A model generated the notes under the pieces. It was given only the letters and a program-made list of their open reading frames with translations. It was not told the DNA's origin and searched no databases. DNA of 64,000 nt from Herbaspirillum sp. alder98 (lineage in GTDB: Bacteria > Pseudomonadota > Gammaproteobacteria > Burkholderiales > Burkholderiaceae_D): contig NZ_JAIUCY010000004.1 of NCBI RefSeq assembly GCF_020179755.1, forward strand, positions 62,001-126,000, written 5' to 3'. The position numbers were made by a program, and so were the translations under genes. Shown here piece after piece: positions 8,589 through 17,515 of the stretch; the stretch's first letter is position 1; every line of letters starts with the position of its first letter.

Positions 8589-8677
8589 CGACGCTGGCCC
8601 CTGACTTTCGTCAGGGCGACGGGATCAAGTTATTCATTGCCCCCGTCGTGCCGGCCAAGGCCGGCACCCAGCGACTT
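8589..8677. repeat. REP-like palindromes, head-to-head pair
   Basis: Two short palindromic units lie between convergent genes. The first contains CCCTGACTTTCGTCAGGG and is followed by CGACGGGATCAAGTTATT. The second, in inverse orientation, contains GTGCCGGCCAAGGCCGGCAC next to CCCAGCG. The first unit is nearly identical to the one at 63.4 kb, and its AAGTTATT tail is shared with the unit at 21.1 kb. This arrangement resembles BIME/REP elements. Confidence 0.6.
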
Positions 8678-8684
8678 CAACCCC

Positions 8685-10469
8685 TCAGAACTGGTCTTCT
8701 TCCAGCGCCATCACCGACGCCGCGCCTTCCACGATGGCGGTCCGATAGGCCAGCGCCTGCGGCAGGATCTGGTCGACAAAGAAGCGCGCCGTCACCAGCT
8801 TGGCCTGATAGAACTTGATGTCGCCCTCGCCGGCCTTGATCTTGTCGACCGCCACCAGCGCAGCACGCGCCATCTGCCAGCCGCCCAGCACCACGCCGGC
8901 CATCTTCAGATACGTCACGCTGCCGGCGAACACCGACTTGATATCGCCCTTGATATTGGCCACCACGAAATCGACCACCTGCTCCAGCGCCGTGGCCGCT
9001 TCGTCCAGCCGCGCACCGATGGCCTGCAACTGGGCATCACCCTGCAGTTCGCCCACGGTCTTGCGCACTTGGCCGATCAGGCCCTTGGCCACCGCCCCAC
9101 CGTCGCGCGCGGTCTTGCGGCCGACCAGGTCATTGGCCTGGATCGCGGTGGTGCCCTCATAGATCGAGAGGATGCGCGCATCGCGATAGTGCTGCGCGGC
9201 GCCCGTCTCTTCGATGAAGCCCATGCCGCCGTGCACCTGCACGCCGGTCGAGGTGACGTCGATGGCCAGCTCGGTCGACCAGCCCTTGACGATCGGCACC
9301 AGGTATTCATAACAGGCCTGGTTGGCCCGGCGCGTGGCCTCGTCCGCATGGTGATGCGCGGCATCCGAACTGGCGGCCGCCACATACGCCAGCGCGCGCG
9401 CGGCCTCGATCTGGGCCCGCATCATCAGCAGCATGCGCCGCACATCGGGTTGATGGATGATGGTGACGGGCCCGGGCGAGCCGGCCAGGTCCCGGGATTG
9501 CACGCGGTCCTTGGCGTACGCCACGGCCTGTTGATAAGCACGTTCGGACACCGCCAGGCCCTGGATGCCGACCGCGAAGCGGGCCGCGTTCATCATGATG
9601 AACATGTATTCCAGTCCGCGATTTTCTTCGCCGACCAGCGTGCCGATGGCGCCGCCATGGTCGCCGAACTGCAGCACCGCCGTCGGGCTGGCCTTGATGC
9701 CCAGCTTGTGTTCGATCGAAACGCAGTGCACGTCGTTGCGCTCGCCCAGGCTGCCGTCGTCCTTGACCAGGAACTTGGGCACCACGAACAGCGAGATGCC
9801 CTTGACGCCCTCGGGCGCATTGGGCGTGCGGGCCAGCACCAGGTGCACGATGTTCTCTGCCATGTCGTGCTCACCATAGGTGATGAAGATCTTGGTGCCG
9901 AATATCTTGTAGGTGCCGTCGCCCTCGGGCACTGCCCGCGTGCGCACCAGCGCCAGGTCGGAGCCGGCTTGCGGCTCGGTCAGGTTCATGGTGCCGGTCC
10001 ACTTGCCCGAGATGAAATTGGCGATGAAGGCCTCTTGCTGCGCATGGCTGCCGGCCGTGATCAGGGCCTCGATGGTGCCATCGGTGAGCAGCGGGCACAG
10101 GGCAAACGCCAGGTTGGCCGAATTGAGCATCTCGATGCAGGGCGTGGCCAGCAACTTGGGCAAGCCCTGACCGCCGAACTCGACCGGATGCTGCACGCCC
10201 TGCCAGCCGGCTGCGCCGAACTGGTGGAAGGCTTCCTTGAACCCGGCGCTGGTGGTGACACGTCCATCGGCCCAGGAACTGGGTTCCTTGTCGCCCGAAT
10301 GGTTCAGCGGCGCCACCACTTCGCTGCAAAAGCGCGCATTTTCTTCGAGGATCGCCTCGGCGGTCTCGGGCGAGGCGTCTTCGCAGCCTGGCAAGGCGTT
10401 GATCGCGGCCAGTCCGGCCAGTTCGTTCATGACGAACAGCATGTCTTTCAGGGGCGCGGCATAAGTCAT
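8685..10469 (-). CDS. Acyl-CoA dehydrogenase with C-terminal extension domain
   Basis: An FAD-dependent acyl-CoA dehydrogenase of 594 residues, about 200 longer than classical members. It shows the N-terminal helical region, the acyl-CoA/FAD signature MNLTEPQAGSDLALVRTRA (about residues 150-170), a middle beta domain and the C-terminal FAD-contact block GVQVHGGMGFIEETGAAQHY with RDARILSIYEGTTAIQANDL. The added C-terminal domain is that of the DmdC/long-form dehydrogenases. Substrate is not predictable. GGAGAGACAAGA precedes the ATG. It lies downstream of etfBA, its likely electron acceptor, but a terminator separates them. Confidence 0.92.
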   Translation of the reverse strand: MTYAAPLKDMLFVMNELAGLAAINALPGCEDASPETAEAILEENARFCSEVVAPLNHSGDKEPSSWADGRVTTSAGFKEAFHQFGAAGWQGVQHPVEFGGQGLPKLLATPCIEMLNSANLAFALCPLLTDGTIEALITAGSHAQQEAFIANFISGKWTGTMNLTEPQAGSDLALVRTRAVPEGDGTYKIFGTKIFITYGEHDMAENIVHLVLARTPNAPEGVKGISLFVVPKFLVKDDGSLGERNDVHCVSIEHKLGIKASPTAVLQFGDHGGAIGTLVGEENRGLEYMFIMMNAARFAVGIQGLAVSERAYQQAVAYAKDRVQSRDLAGSPGPVTIIHQPDVRRMLLMMRAQIEAARALAYVAAASSDAAHHHADEATRRANQACYEYLVPIVKGWSTELAIDVTSTGVQVHGGMGFIEETGAAQHYRDARILSIYEGTTAIQANDLVGRKTARDGGAVAKGLIGQVRKTVGELQGDAQLQAIGARLDEAATALEQVVDFVVANIKGDIKSVFAGSVTYLKMAGVVLGGWQMARAALVAVDKIKAGEGDIKFYQAKLVTARFFVDQILPQALAYRTAIVEGAASVMALEEDQF

Positions 10470-10512
10470 TCTTGTCTCTCCTCTCACTAGCGATCTGGCG
10501 TCGCTCGGGCTC

Positions 10513-10546
10513 AAAAAAATGCGTCCGCAGCAAAAGCGCTGGCGGA
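10513..10546 (-). terminator. Terminator after etfBA
   Basis: On the minus strand TCCG(C)CAGC pairs with GCTGCGGA and is followed after four bases by seven T residues. A second perfect 10-bp hairpin without a T run, TTACCCCGGC/GCCGGGGTAA, lies at 10552-10575. Both fall between etfA and the acyl-CoA dehydrogenase gene. Confidence 0.7.
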
Positions 10547-10596
10547 TGGAATTACCCCGGCATCAGCCGGGGTAAAGGTCAAACGATTGTCACTAC

Positions 10597-11526
10597 TCAG
10601 CCGAGCTGCTTGACCAGCTCCGGCACGATCTCGAACAGATCGCCCACGATGCCGTAGTCGGCCACCGAGAAGATCGGCGCTTCTTCGTCCTTGTTGATGG
10701 CGACGATGACCTTGGAGTCTTTCATCCCGGCCAGGTGCTGGATCGCGCCCGAGATACCGACGGCGATGTACAGCTGCGGCGCGACGATCTTGCCGGTCTG
10801 GCCGACCTGCCAGTCGTTGGGCACGTAGCCGGCGTCGACTGCCGCACGCGAGGCGCCCATGGCGGCATTGAGCTTGTCGGCCAGTGGTTCCAGAATCTTG
10901 AAGCTTTCCGACGAACCCATGCCGCGACCGCCCGACACGATGATCTTGGCAGCGGTCAGTTCAGGACGATCCGACTTGGCCACTTCACGACCGACGAAGC
11001 TGGACTTGCCCGAATCAGCCACTGCCGTGATGCTTTCAACAGCCGCGCTGCCACCCGTGCCCGCCGGATCGAAACCGGTGGTGCGCACGGTGATCACCTT
11101 GATGGCGTCGGTCGACTGCACGGTGGCAATGGCGTTGCCGGCATAGATCGGACGCTCGAAGGTATCCGGCGCATCGACCTTGGTGATGTCCGAGATCTGA
11201 CCCACATCGAGCAGGGCCGCCACGCGCGGCAGGATGTTCTTGCCGTAGGCGGTGGCCGGCGCCAGGATGTGGCTGTAGTCCTTGGCAATCGCCAGCACCT
11301 GGGCGGCGACGTTCTCGGCCAGGCCATCGGCAAACTGCGCGCCATCGGCCAGCAGGACCTTGGCCACGCCCGCGACTTGCGCAGCGGCGTCGGCGGCCGC
11401 CTTGGCATTGGAACCGGCGACCAGCACGTGGACCTCACCACCGGCCTGCACGGCCGCGGTGATGGTGTTGAGGGTGCTGCCCTTCAGGCTGGCATTGTCG
11501 TGTTCTGCAATAACGAGTGCGGTCAT
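10597..11526 (-). CDS. etfA: Electron transfer flavoprotein alpha subunit
   Basis: EtfA binds FAD and, with EtfB, carries electrons from acyl-CoA dehydrogenases to ETF-ubiquinone oxidoreductase. The 309 residues match the family. The C-terminal FAD domain shows [21 protein letters not shown], then [20 protein letters not shown] and [22 protein letters not shown], the classic ETF-alpha signature. It follows etfB after 2 bp, so the pair is one transcript. Two hairpins follow the gene. Confidence 0.98.
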   Translation of the reverse strand: MTALVIAEHDNASLKGSTLNTITAAVQAGGEVHVLVAGSNAKAAADAAAQVAGVAKVLLADGAQFADGLAENVAAQVLAIAKDYSHILAPATAYGKNILPRVAALLDVGQISDITKVDAPDTFERPIYAGNAIATVQSTDAIKVITVRTTGFDPAGTGGSAAVESITAVADSGKSSFVGREVAKSDRPELTAAKIIVSGGRGMGSSESFKILEPLADKLNAAMGASRAAVDAGYVPNDWQVGQTGKIVAPQLYIAVGISGAIQHLAGMKDSKVIVAINKDEEAPIFSVADYGIVGDLFEIVPELVKQLG

Positions 11527-11528
11527 GG

Positions 11529-12284
11529 TTAGATCACCTTGGCTTCATTTTTCAACTTGGCCACGAGTGTGGCCACATCGGGCACCTTCACGCCGGCGCT
11601 GCGCTTGGCAGGCTCGACCACCTTGAGCGTCTTCACGCGAGGCGTCACGTCCACGCCCAGTTCGTCGGGCTTGACGGTGTCGAGCGTCTTCTTCTTGGCC
11701 TTCATGATGTTGGGCAGCGTCACATAACGCGGCTCGTTCAGGCGCAGGTCGGTGGTGATGATGGCCGGCAGCGTCAGGGCCAGGGTTTCCAGGCCGCCGT
11801 CGACTTCGCGGGTGACCGTGACACGGCCGTCTTCCAGCACGACCTTGGAGGCGAAGGTGGCTTGCGGCCAGCCCAACAGCGCGGCCAGCATCTGGCCGGT
11901 CTGGTTGCAGTCGTCATCGATGGCCTGCTTGCCCAGGATGATCAGTTGCGGCTGCTCTTTCTCGGCCAGGGCCTTGAGGATCTTGGCTACCGCCAGCGGT
12001 TGCAGTTCGACCTCGGCGCCCACTTCGGCCAGGATCGCGCGATCGGCGCCGATGGCCATGGCCGTGCGCAGGGTTTCCTGGCATTGCGTCACACCGGCCG
12101 AGACCGCGATCACCTCGGTCACTTTACCGCCTTCTTTCAGGCGCACCGCTTCTTCCACGGCGATTTCGTCGAACGGGTTCATCGACATCTTGACGTTGGC
12201 AATGTCCACGCCACTGCCGTCGCTCTTGACGCGCACCTTGACGTTGTAATCCACGACGCGCTTGACTGGTACTAATACTTTCAT
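11529..12284 (-). CDS. etfB: Electron transfer flavoprotein beta subunit
   Basis: EtfB forms the heterodimeric electron transfer flavoprotein with EtfA and contacts AMP. The 251 residues begin [19 protein letters not shown]. They contain [17 protein letters not shown] and the recognition-loop block [20 protein letters not shown], all typical. It is the first gene of the etfBA unit. A TATAAT -10 and a TetR-type palindrome lie upstream, pointing to control with fatty-acid or branched-chain catabolism. Confidence 0.98.
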   Translation of the reverse strand: MKVLVPVKRVVDYNVKVRVKSDGSGVDIANVKMSMNPFDEIAVEEAVRLKEGGKVTEVIAVSAGVTQCQETLRTAMAIGADRAILAEVGAEVELQPLAVAKILKALAEKEQPQLIILGKQAIDDDCNQTGQMLAALLGWPQATFASKVVLEDGRVTVTREVDGGLETLALTLPAIITTDLRLNEPRYVTLPNIMKAKKKTLDTVKPDELGVDVTPRVKTLKVVEPAKRSAGVKVPDVATLVAKLKNEAKVI

Positions 12285-12334
12285 CGCATGGCCTTTGAAA
12301 AAACGAATTGACGTAAACGTAAAGCTTTTGCCGG

Positions 12335-12384
12335 ATTATAAGTGCAAATTGACAAAACGACTTTTATTTAGCACGGTCGTTCTA
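12335..12384 (-). promoter_or_regulatory. etfBA promoter region with TetR-type palindrome
   Basis: On the minus strand a TATAAT lies about 50 bases before etfB. About 30 bases further upstream is the imperfect palindrome TAGAACGACCGTGCTA (12369-12384; 12 of 16 bases symmetric, TAGnACGnnCGTnCTA). This form is typical of TetR-family operators controlling fatty-acid genes. No good -35 is seen, so activation or an alternative start is possible. Confidence 0.45.
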
Positions 12385-12489
12385 TTTAAGTTCGCAGCAT
12401 ACACATTAAAGGTGGCAAACGGAAGGGGAAAGCGCTGCGCGCCGTGCTGCGCCGCAATAAGCAAACCGGACTGTCACCAGCCGGGCGAC

Positions 12490-13455
12490 TTAGAGCGCCA
12501 GATGCGGCACGGTCTCGCCGCGCAGGCCGGCAATCAGGTTGTCGACGGCCAGCTCGGCCATCGCCAGGCGGGTCTCGTGGGTGGCCGAACCGATGTGCGG
12601 CAGGGCCACCACATTGGACAGGCTCAACAACGGCGAATCGGCCGGCAACGGCTCGACCTCGAACACGTCGAGCCCGGCGGCGTGAATGGTCTTGTCCTGC
12701 AAGGCGCGCACCAGGGCCGCCTCGTCGACGATGCGTCCGCGGGAAGCATTGATGAAGATGGCGCTGCGCTTCATCAGCCCGAATTCGCGGGCCCCGAACA
12801 TGCGTTCGGTCTGCGCCGTCAGCGGCAGCATCAGGCAGACGAAGTCGGATTGCGCCAGCAGGTCTTCCTTGCTGACGAAAGTAGCGTCGAGCTCGCGCTC
12901 GGCTTCCGGGTTGGGACGCGTGTTGTTATACAGGATCTTCATGCCGAAGCCATGATGGGCACGGCGCGCCACGGCCGAGCCGATACGCCCCATGCCGATC
13001 ATGCCCAGCGTCTTGCCGTGGACATTGACGCCGAACTGGGCCTCGCCGATGCTGCCCTTCCACTGCCCGGCCTTGACCAGTTCGGCCAGTTCCACCACGC
13101 GCCGCGCGCTGGACAGGATCAGGGCGAAGATGGTGTCGGCGGTGGCTTCGTTGAGCACGCCCGGGGTATGCGCCAGTTGCAGGCCGCGCTGCCGGAAGTA
13201 ATTCAGGTCGAACTGGTCGACGCCGACCGAGACGGTGGAGGCGATGCGCAGGTCGGGGGCGGCCTCCAGCAAATCGTTGGAAATCTGCAGGCTGGCGCCG
13301 ATCATGCCGTGCGCGCTCTTGAGGGCCTCGGCGAAGGCGTCGCGATTGCCGGCATCGACGCGATCGAAGGCGGTCACATCGAACTCGGCGCGCAGCCGCT
13401 CCATCAGGTGTTCGGGTAATTTCTTGTACACCACCACGCGCTGCTTCATCGACAC
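12490..13455 (-). CDS. kguD: 2-ketogluconate reductase (GhrB-type 2-hydroxyacid dehydrogenase)
   Basis: A D-isomer-specific 2-hydroxyacid dehydrogenase of 321 residues, cytoplasmic and NAD(P)H-dependent. The nucleotide-binding motif is GMIGMGRIGSAVARR (about residue 150). The catalytic triad is visible as the Arg in NASRGRIVDEAAL, the Glu in DVFEVEPLP and the His in LPHIGSATHETR. The last gene of the kguE-kguK-kguD order, it probably reduces 2-keto-6-phosphogluconate (or 2-ketogluconate) to 6-phosphogluconate (or gluconate). Context, rather than sequence, chooses this over glyoxylate or hydroxypyruvate reduction. Confidence 0.85.
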   Translation of the reverse strand: MSMKQRVVVYKKLPEHLMERLRAEFDVTAFDRVDAGNRDAFAEALKSAHGMIGASLQISNDLLEAAPDLRIASTVSVGVDQFDLNYFRQRGLQLAHTPGVLNEATADTIFALILSSARRVVELAELVKAGQWKGSIGEAQFGVNVHGKTLGMIGMGRIGSAVARRAHHGFGMKILYNNTRPNPEAERELDATFVSKEDLLAQSDFVCLMLPLTAQTERMFGAREFGLMKRSAIFINASRGRIVDEAALVRALQDKTIHAAGLDVFEVEPLPADSPLLSLSNVVALPHIGSATHETRLAMAELAVDNLIAGLRGETVPHLAL

Positions 13456-13479
13456 TCCATCCTGGTTGAATTAGTCCAT

Positions 13480-14430
13480 CTAACCTGCCGCGTCCAGCTC
13501 GGCCCGGGTCGGCAAGCCTTCCATGTCGCCCACCACCTGGATGGCGAAGGCGCCGATACGGTTGCCGCGCAACACGGCCTGCTCTATCGTCAGTCCTTCC
13601 AGCAAGCCGCTGATGACGCCCACGGCAAAGCCGTCGCCGGCGCCCACCGTGTCCACCACTTCCTTGACCGGCACGCCCTGCACCACGCCTTCGCCTTGCG
13701 CATTGCGATAATAGGCACCCTGCTCGCCGAGCTTGACCACGACTAACGAAACGCCGCGATCCAGATAGAAGGCGGCGATATCGCGGGGCTCAGTGTAACC
13801 CGTCAGGATTTTTCCTTCAGACAGCCCCGGCAAGACCCAGTCGGCCTTGAACGCCAGGGCGTTGAGCTGCTGTGCCATGACTTGCTGCGAAGGCCACAGC
13901 ATCGGCCGCAGGTTAGGGTCGAACGAAATGGTCTTGCCCCGCGCCCGCATGAAGTCCAGCGCATGATGCGCCAGCGCCATGGTGGTCGCCGACAGGGCCG
14001 GCGCGATGCCGGTGGCATGCAGATGGCGCGCGCCGCCAAAATAAGCTTCATCGAAATCGGCCGGTGACAGATGACTGGCCGCCGATCCCTTGCGGTAATA
14101 CTCGATGGCCGGATCGGCGCCGCCGACGGCCCGGGCCTTGAGCTGGATCGCCGTGCGGAAGTCGGGATCGGTCACCACCCGGCTGACATCGACGCCCTCT
14201 TGCGCCACCCGCTTGCAGATGAAGCGGCCGAACGAATCGTTGCCGACCCGGCTGACCCAGCCCACCTTCAGGCCCAGTCGCGCCAGGCCGATGGCCACAT
14301 TGGTCTCGGCCCCGGCCAGGCGGCGGGTGTATTTCTCGACGTCCTCGAAGGCGCCGACCTGGTCAGCCACCAGCAAGGCCAGCGACTCGCCATAGGCGGC
14401 CACATCCAGCTGCACTGCGGTTGATGTCAT
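13480..14430 (-). CDS. kguK: 2-dehydrogluconokinase, PfkB family
   Basis: A ribokinase-type sugar kinase of 316 residues that probably phosphorylates 2-ketogluconate at O6 with ATP. The PfkB features are present: an N-terminal substrate lid (GAETNVAIGLARLGLKVGWV), Asn/Asp substrate contacts (SFDPNLRPMLW) and the C-terminal anion-hole and catalytic motif VDTVGAGDGFAVGVISGLLEG. The family also contains 2-keto-3-deoxygluconate kinases, which are hard to tell apart by eye. The neighbouring kguE-like and kguD-like genes and PtxS-like repressor favour 2-ketogluconate. Confidence 0.87.
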   Translation of the reverse strand: MTSTAVQLDVAAYGESLALLVADQVGAFEDVEKYTRRLAGAETNVAIGLARLGLKVGWVSRVGNDSFGRFICKRVAQEGVDVSRVVTDPDFRTAIQLKARAVGGADPAIEYYRKGSAASHLSPADFDEAYFGGARHLHATGIAPALSATTMALAHHALDFMRARGKTISFDPNLRPMLWPSQQVMAQQLNALAFKADWVLPGLSEGKILTGYTEPRDIAAFYLDRGVSLVVVKLGEQGAYYRNAQGEGVVQGVPVKEVVDTVGAGDGFAVGVISGLLEGLTIEQAVLRGNRIGAFAIQVVGDMEGLPTRAELDAAG

Positions 14431-14442
14431 GATGGTCTTTCG

Positions 14443-15186
14443 TCAAACGGTGGCCAGCAGGGCCACATAGCGGCGCGTGACTTCTTCCAGGTCGCTGCCG
14501 ACCAGCGGAAACTCGATGGCGCGCTGTATGCCCTGCGGGAAATGCGACATCAGGCTGGGCCAGTAGGTATCCTGCGCCTCCAGCGGCACCGCCTTGAGCT
14601 TGCCGTGATCGTCGCGCACGCCCTTGCAATGCACATAGCGGACATGCGGCGCCAGGGTGCGTGCGGCCAGTTCGGGATCGACCCCGTTCCAGCGCCAGTT
14701 GCCGATATCGAAGGTCAAGCCGAAGGTATAACCATTGCCGGTGCACAGCGACAGAAAACTGACGATCGGCTCCAGCCGCCCGCCTTGCGCGGTCTGGTCG
14801 TTTTCGAGCAGCACCTCGACCGGCGCCTGCGCCAGGTAGCGCAGCAGGTTCTGTAGGTCGCTGGCGCCCGAGAAATGCCCGAGCGACACCTTCAGGTAAC
14901 GCGCCCCCACCTGTTCGGCCTCATTCATGGCCAGGTCGATCTGGTCGCGATCAAAACGACCATCAGTGCCGAACAGCTCGAACGGCGCCGAATAGACCGA
15001 AAACAGACGGTGCCGCGCGATCAGCGCCCGCAGCGCCTGCAGGTCCTGCGGGCCATCGAACAGCTCGCGCCGAATCTCCAGCCCGGCGGCGCCGGCATTG
15101 GCCACCATGTGCACCAGGTCCGCATGGCCTACCCGGCGCACCAGATCAGCCCCGTAGGCCGACGCGGCGACCAGCACCGGCGTCAT
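14443..15186 (-). CDS. kguE: KguE-like TIM-barrel sugar isomerase/epimerase
   Basis: A 247-residue protein of the xylose-isomerase-like TIM-barrel superfamily, with metal-ligand glutamates in GLEIRREL, VEVLLENDQ and the C-terminal AIEFPLVGSDLEE, and FDIGNW in the middle. In Pseudomonas the homologous KguE is the first gene of the 2-ketogluconate operon; its reaction is not well defined. Its ATG overlaps the stop codon of the ABC ATPase gene (ATGA), so uptake and catabolism genes are translationally coupled here. Confidence 0.8.
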   Translation of the reverse strand: MTPVLVAASAYGADLVRRVGHADLVHMVANAGAAGLEIRRELFDGPQDLQALRALIARHRLFSVYSAPFELFGTDGRFDRDQIDLAMNEAEQVGARYLKVSLGHFSGASDLQNLLRYLAQAPVEVLLENDQTAQGGRLEPIVSFLSLCTGNGYTFGLTFDIGNWRWNGVDPELAARTLAPHVRYVHCKGVRDDHGKLKAVPLEAQDTYWPSLMSHFPQGIQRAIEFPLVGSDLEEVTRRYVALLATV

Positions 15187-15917
15187 TTGATATTTCCCGC
15201 GCCGATGAACTGCTTGGCTTCAGCAGTCTGCGGATCGGCGAAGAATTCCTTGGACGGACGCGCCTCCCACACCTTGCCCTGGTGCATGAACACGGTGATG
15301 TCGGCCACCCGGCGGGCGAACTCCATTTCGTGCGTCACCAGCAGCATGGTCATGCCGCCGCGCGCCAGTTCTTCCATCACCTTCAGCACTTCGGCGGTGA
15401 GCTCGGGATCGAGCGCGGAGGTGACTTCGTCGAACAGCATCACCTGCGGCTCCATGGCCAGCGAACGGGCAATCGCCACCCGCTGCTGCTGGCCACCCGA
15501 GAGTTGCTCGGGATAGGCGTCGCGCTTGTGCTCCAGCCCGACCTGGGTCAACACCCGGGTAGCGGTGGCGCGGCTGGTGTCGGTGGCGATCTTCTTGACG
15601 ATGCGCGGCGACAGCATCACGTTCTCTTCGACCGTCAGGTGCGGAAACAGGTTGTAGTGCTGGAACACCATACCCACGTCCTTGCGCAGCTCGATGAGGT
15701 GTTCGTGGCGATTGGTCAGCTTGTGGCCGGCGACGGTGATGCTGCCGCCGTCGATGCTTTCCAGGCCGTTGATGCAACGGAGCATGGTGCTTTTTCCCGA
15801 ACCGCTGCGGCCGATGACGGCCACCACCTGGCCACGTTCCACCGACAGCGAAATGCCGTTGAGGACCTGGTTGCTGCCGAAGCTCTTGGTGATGTTGTCG
15901 ATCTCAACGATGGGCAT
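15183..15917 (-). CDS. ABC transporter ATP-binding protein, polar amino acid (PAAT) type
   Basis: A GlnQ/HisP-like ATPase of 244 residues that would power the importer encoded upstream. Walker A is GRSGSGKSTMLRCINGLE, the signature LSGGQQQRVAIARSLAMEP, Walker B VMLFDEVTSALDPEL, and the switch His lies in LLVTHEMEFARRVAD. GAGAGGAAATACC precedes the ATG, and the gene overlaps the end of the permease gene by 14 bases. The family usually moves amino acids, but this copy sits in a 2-ketogluconate locus, so it may import that sugar acid. Confidence 0.9.
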   Translation of the reverse strand: MPIVEIDNITKSFGSNQVLNGISLSVERGQVVAVIGRSGSGKSTMLRCINGLESIDGGSITVAGHKLTNRHEHLIELRKDVGMVFQHYNLFPHLTVEENVMLSPRIVKKIATDTSRATATRVLTQVGLEHKRDAYPEQLSGGQQQRVAIARSLAMEPQVMLFDEVTSALDPELTAEVLKVMEELARGGMTMLLVTHEMEFARRVADITVFMHQGKVWEARPSKEFFADPQTAEAKQFIGAGNIK

Positions 15918-16554
15918 GGTATTTCCTCTCAAGGGCGAAGCTGAACCGCGACAGCGGGTAACAGAAAACGAAGTAGATGGCGGCCACGATCGGGAACACC
16001 AGGAACGGCTGGAAGGTCGCGTTGCTGACCAGCTTGCCGGCCTGGGTCAGTTCGACCAGTCCGATGATCGAGGCAATCGAGGTGTTCTTGACGATCTGCA
16101 CCAGGAAACCCACGGTCGGCGGCAGCGAGATACGCACCGCCTGCGGCAGGATCACATAACGCAGCTGCTGCCAGCGGGTCATGGCCAGCGCCGTGGAGGC
16201 CTCCCACTGCGGCACCGGAACCGCTTCGATGCAACCGCGCCAGATCTCGCCCAGGTAAGCGCTGGAATAGATCGTCATGGCGATGGTGGCGGCCACCATC
16301 GGCGGCAGCTTGAAACCATAGATCGCCAGGCCGTAGAACGACAGGAACAGGATGATCAGCACCGGCGTGCCCTGCACGATCTGGATATAGATCGCCGACA
16401 GGGTGCGCAGGACCTGCAGGTGCGAGGTGCGCATCAGCGCCACCAGGAAACCGGCGGCGCCACCCACCACGAAAGCCAGCAGCGATAGCAGGACCGTCCA
16501 TTGCGCCGCTTCCAGCAGGAAGATGAACTGGTCGAGGGAAAATTCGGCAATCAT
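15904..16554 (-). CDS. ABC transporter permease, HisM/GlnP type
   Basis: An inner-membrane permease of 216 residues with about five membrane helices. The coupling (EAA) loop is EASTALAMTRWQQLRYVILPQAVR, where the ATPase docks. VQGTPVLIILFL is the conserved family block of the early helices. It pairs with the second permease directly upstream, with no gap, and with the overlapping ATPase gene. Substrate is inferred from context to be 2-ketogluconate or a related sugar acid. Confidence 0.9.
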   Translation of the reverse strand: MIAEFSLDQFIFLLEAAQWTVLLSLLAFVVGGAAGFLVALMRTSHLQVLRTLSAIYIQIVQGTPVLIILFLSFYGLAIYGFKLPPMVAATIAMTIYSSAYLGEIWRGCIEAVPVPQWEASTALAMTRWQQLRYVILPQAVRISLPPTVGFLVQIVKNTSIASIIGLVELTQAGKLVSNATFQPFLVFPIVAAIYFVFCYPLSRFSFALERKYHAHR

Positions 16555-17250
16555 TTACATTCTCCTCGGACGGGGTACGCCCAGACGGCGGCGACGTTTG
16601 AACACGACCAGGCCGATCAGCCAGAAAGCCAGGCGGAACAGCAAGGCCAGCAGGATGTACATCACCATCACCACCAGGTAAATCTCGAAGCTGCGGAAGG
16701 TCTCGGCATCGAGCAGGTTGGCGGTGGCCGTGAGCTCTTCGGCCGAGATCGCCGAGACCACGCTGGAGGCCAGCATCATCAGCGTGAACTGGCTGGCCAG
16801 CGCCGGGTAGACTTTCTCCAGCGCCGGGGTCAGCACCACGTGACGGATGATCTGCCCGCGCGTCATGGCCAGCGCATGCGCCGCCTCGATCTGGGACGGG
16901 TGGATCGCCATCATGCCGGCGCGCACGATCTCGGTCGAATAAGCGCCCAGGTTGACCGTCATCGCCACCAGCGCCGCGATATTGGCATCGACCTGGATGC
17001 CGGCGGCAGGCAAGCCAAAGAAAATAATGAACAACTGCACCAGGAAAGGCGTGCTGCGGATCAGCTCGACATAGGAGGTGACCGCAAAGCGGGCCGGCCG
17101 GGTACCGTGAATGCTCACGATCGCCCCGAAGATGCCCACGGCCAAACCGCAGATCATCGACAGCGCGCTCAAGCGGATGGTGAGCAGCGCGCCCATCAGC
17201 AACTGATCCAGATGCTGGAAGATGAACGCAAACTGAAATTCGTAATGCAT
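16555..17250 (-). CDS. ABC transporter permease, HisQ/GlnP type
   Basis: The second inner-membrane permease, 231 residues. The block LIRSTPFLVQLFIIFFGLP is the family hallmark in the first third, and the EAA loop is QIEAAHALAMTRGQIIRHVVLTPALE. It ends in a basic tail (KRRRRLGVPRPRRM), as expected for a cytoplasmic end. It is adjacent to the other permease (stop and start abut). It is separated from the binding-protein gene by a 127-bp palindromic element. Confidence 0.9.
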   Translation of the reverse strand: MHYEFQFAFIFQHLDQLLMGALLTIRLSALSMICGLAVGIFGAIVSIHGTRPARFAVTSYVELIRSTPFLVQLFIIFFGLPAAGIQVDANIAALVAMTVNLGAYSTEIVRAGMMAIHPSQIEAAHALAMTRGQIIRHVVLTPALEKVYPALASQFTLMMLASSVVSAISAEELTATANLLDAETFRSFEIYLVVMVMYILLALLFRLAFWLIGLVVFKRRRRLGVPRPRRM

Positions 17251-17381
17251 TGTGTGCTCCTTGCCTTCACCCGGTGAACCCGGGAGTTACAAGTCTGGCA
17301 ATCAGGTACTCAAGACAACCCAACGCCAGCTTTGCTTTATGTCATGGGATAACAAGAACTTCACCCATTATTATCAAACTT

Positions 17382-17508
17382 GCCCGAGATCCGTAGCGAG
17401 AGACCGTCAGCGGTGCGCAGAGCAGCGCAGGTACCGGAATGTACTTCAGTACATGAGGATGCCGAGCAGCGCATGCGCGCCGATCACGGTCTCGCAGTAG
17501 GATCCCGG
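17382..17508. repeat. Large imperfect palindrome between binding-protein and permease genes
   Basis: The 127-bp segment folds on itself. Outer arms run CCCGAGATCC... to GAGACCGT and ACGGTCTC... to GGATCCCGGG. Next come GGTGCGCA and TGCGCGCC, and the apex is ATGTACT-TC-AGTACAT. Internal bulges separate the paired blocks. In mRNA it would be a long hairpin immediately after the abundant binding-protein message, suited to 3' protection or partial termination. It also looks like a repetitive-element unit, but only one copy is in this window. Confidence 0.65.
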
Positions 17509-17515
17509 GTAAGTT

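Noticed and set aside
12350..12355. TTGTCA as the -35 of etfBA
   Set aside because: The spacer to the TATAAT would be only 9 bases, too short for sigma-70.
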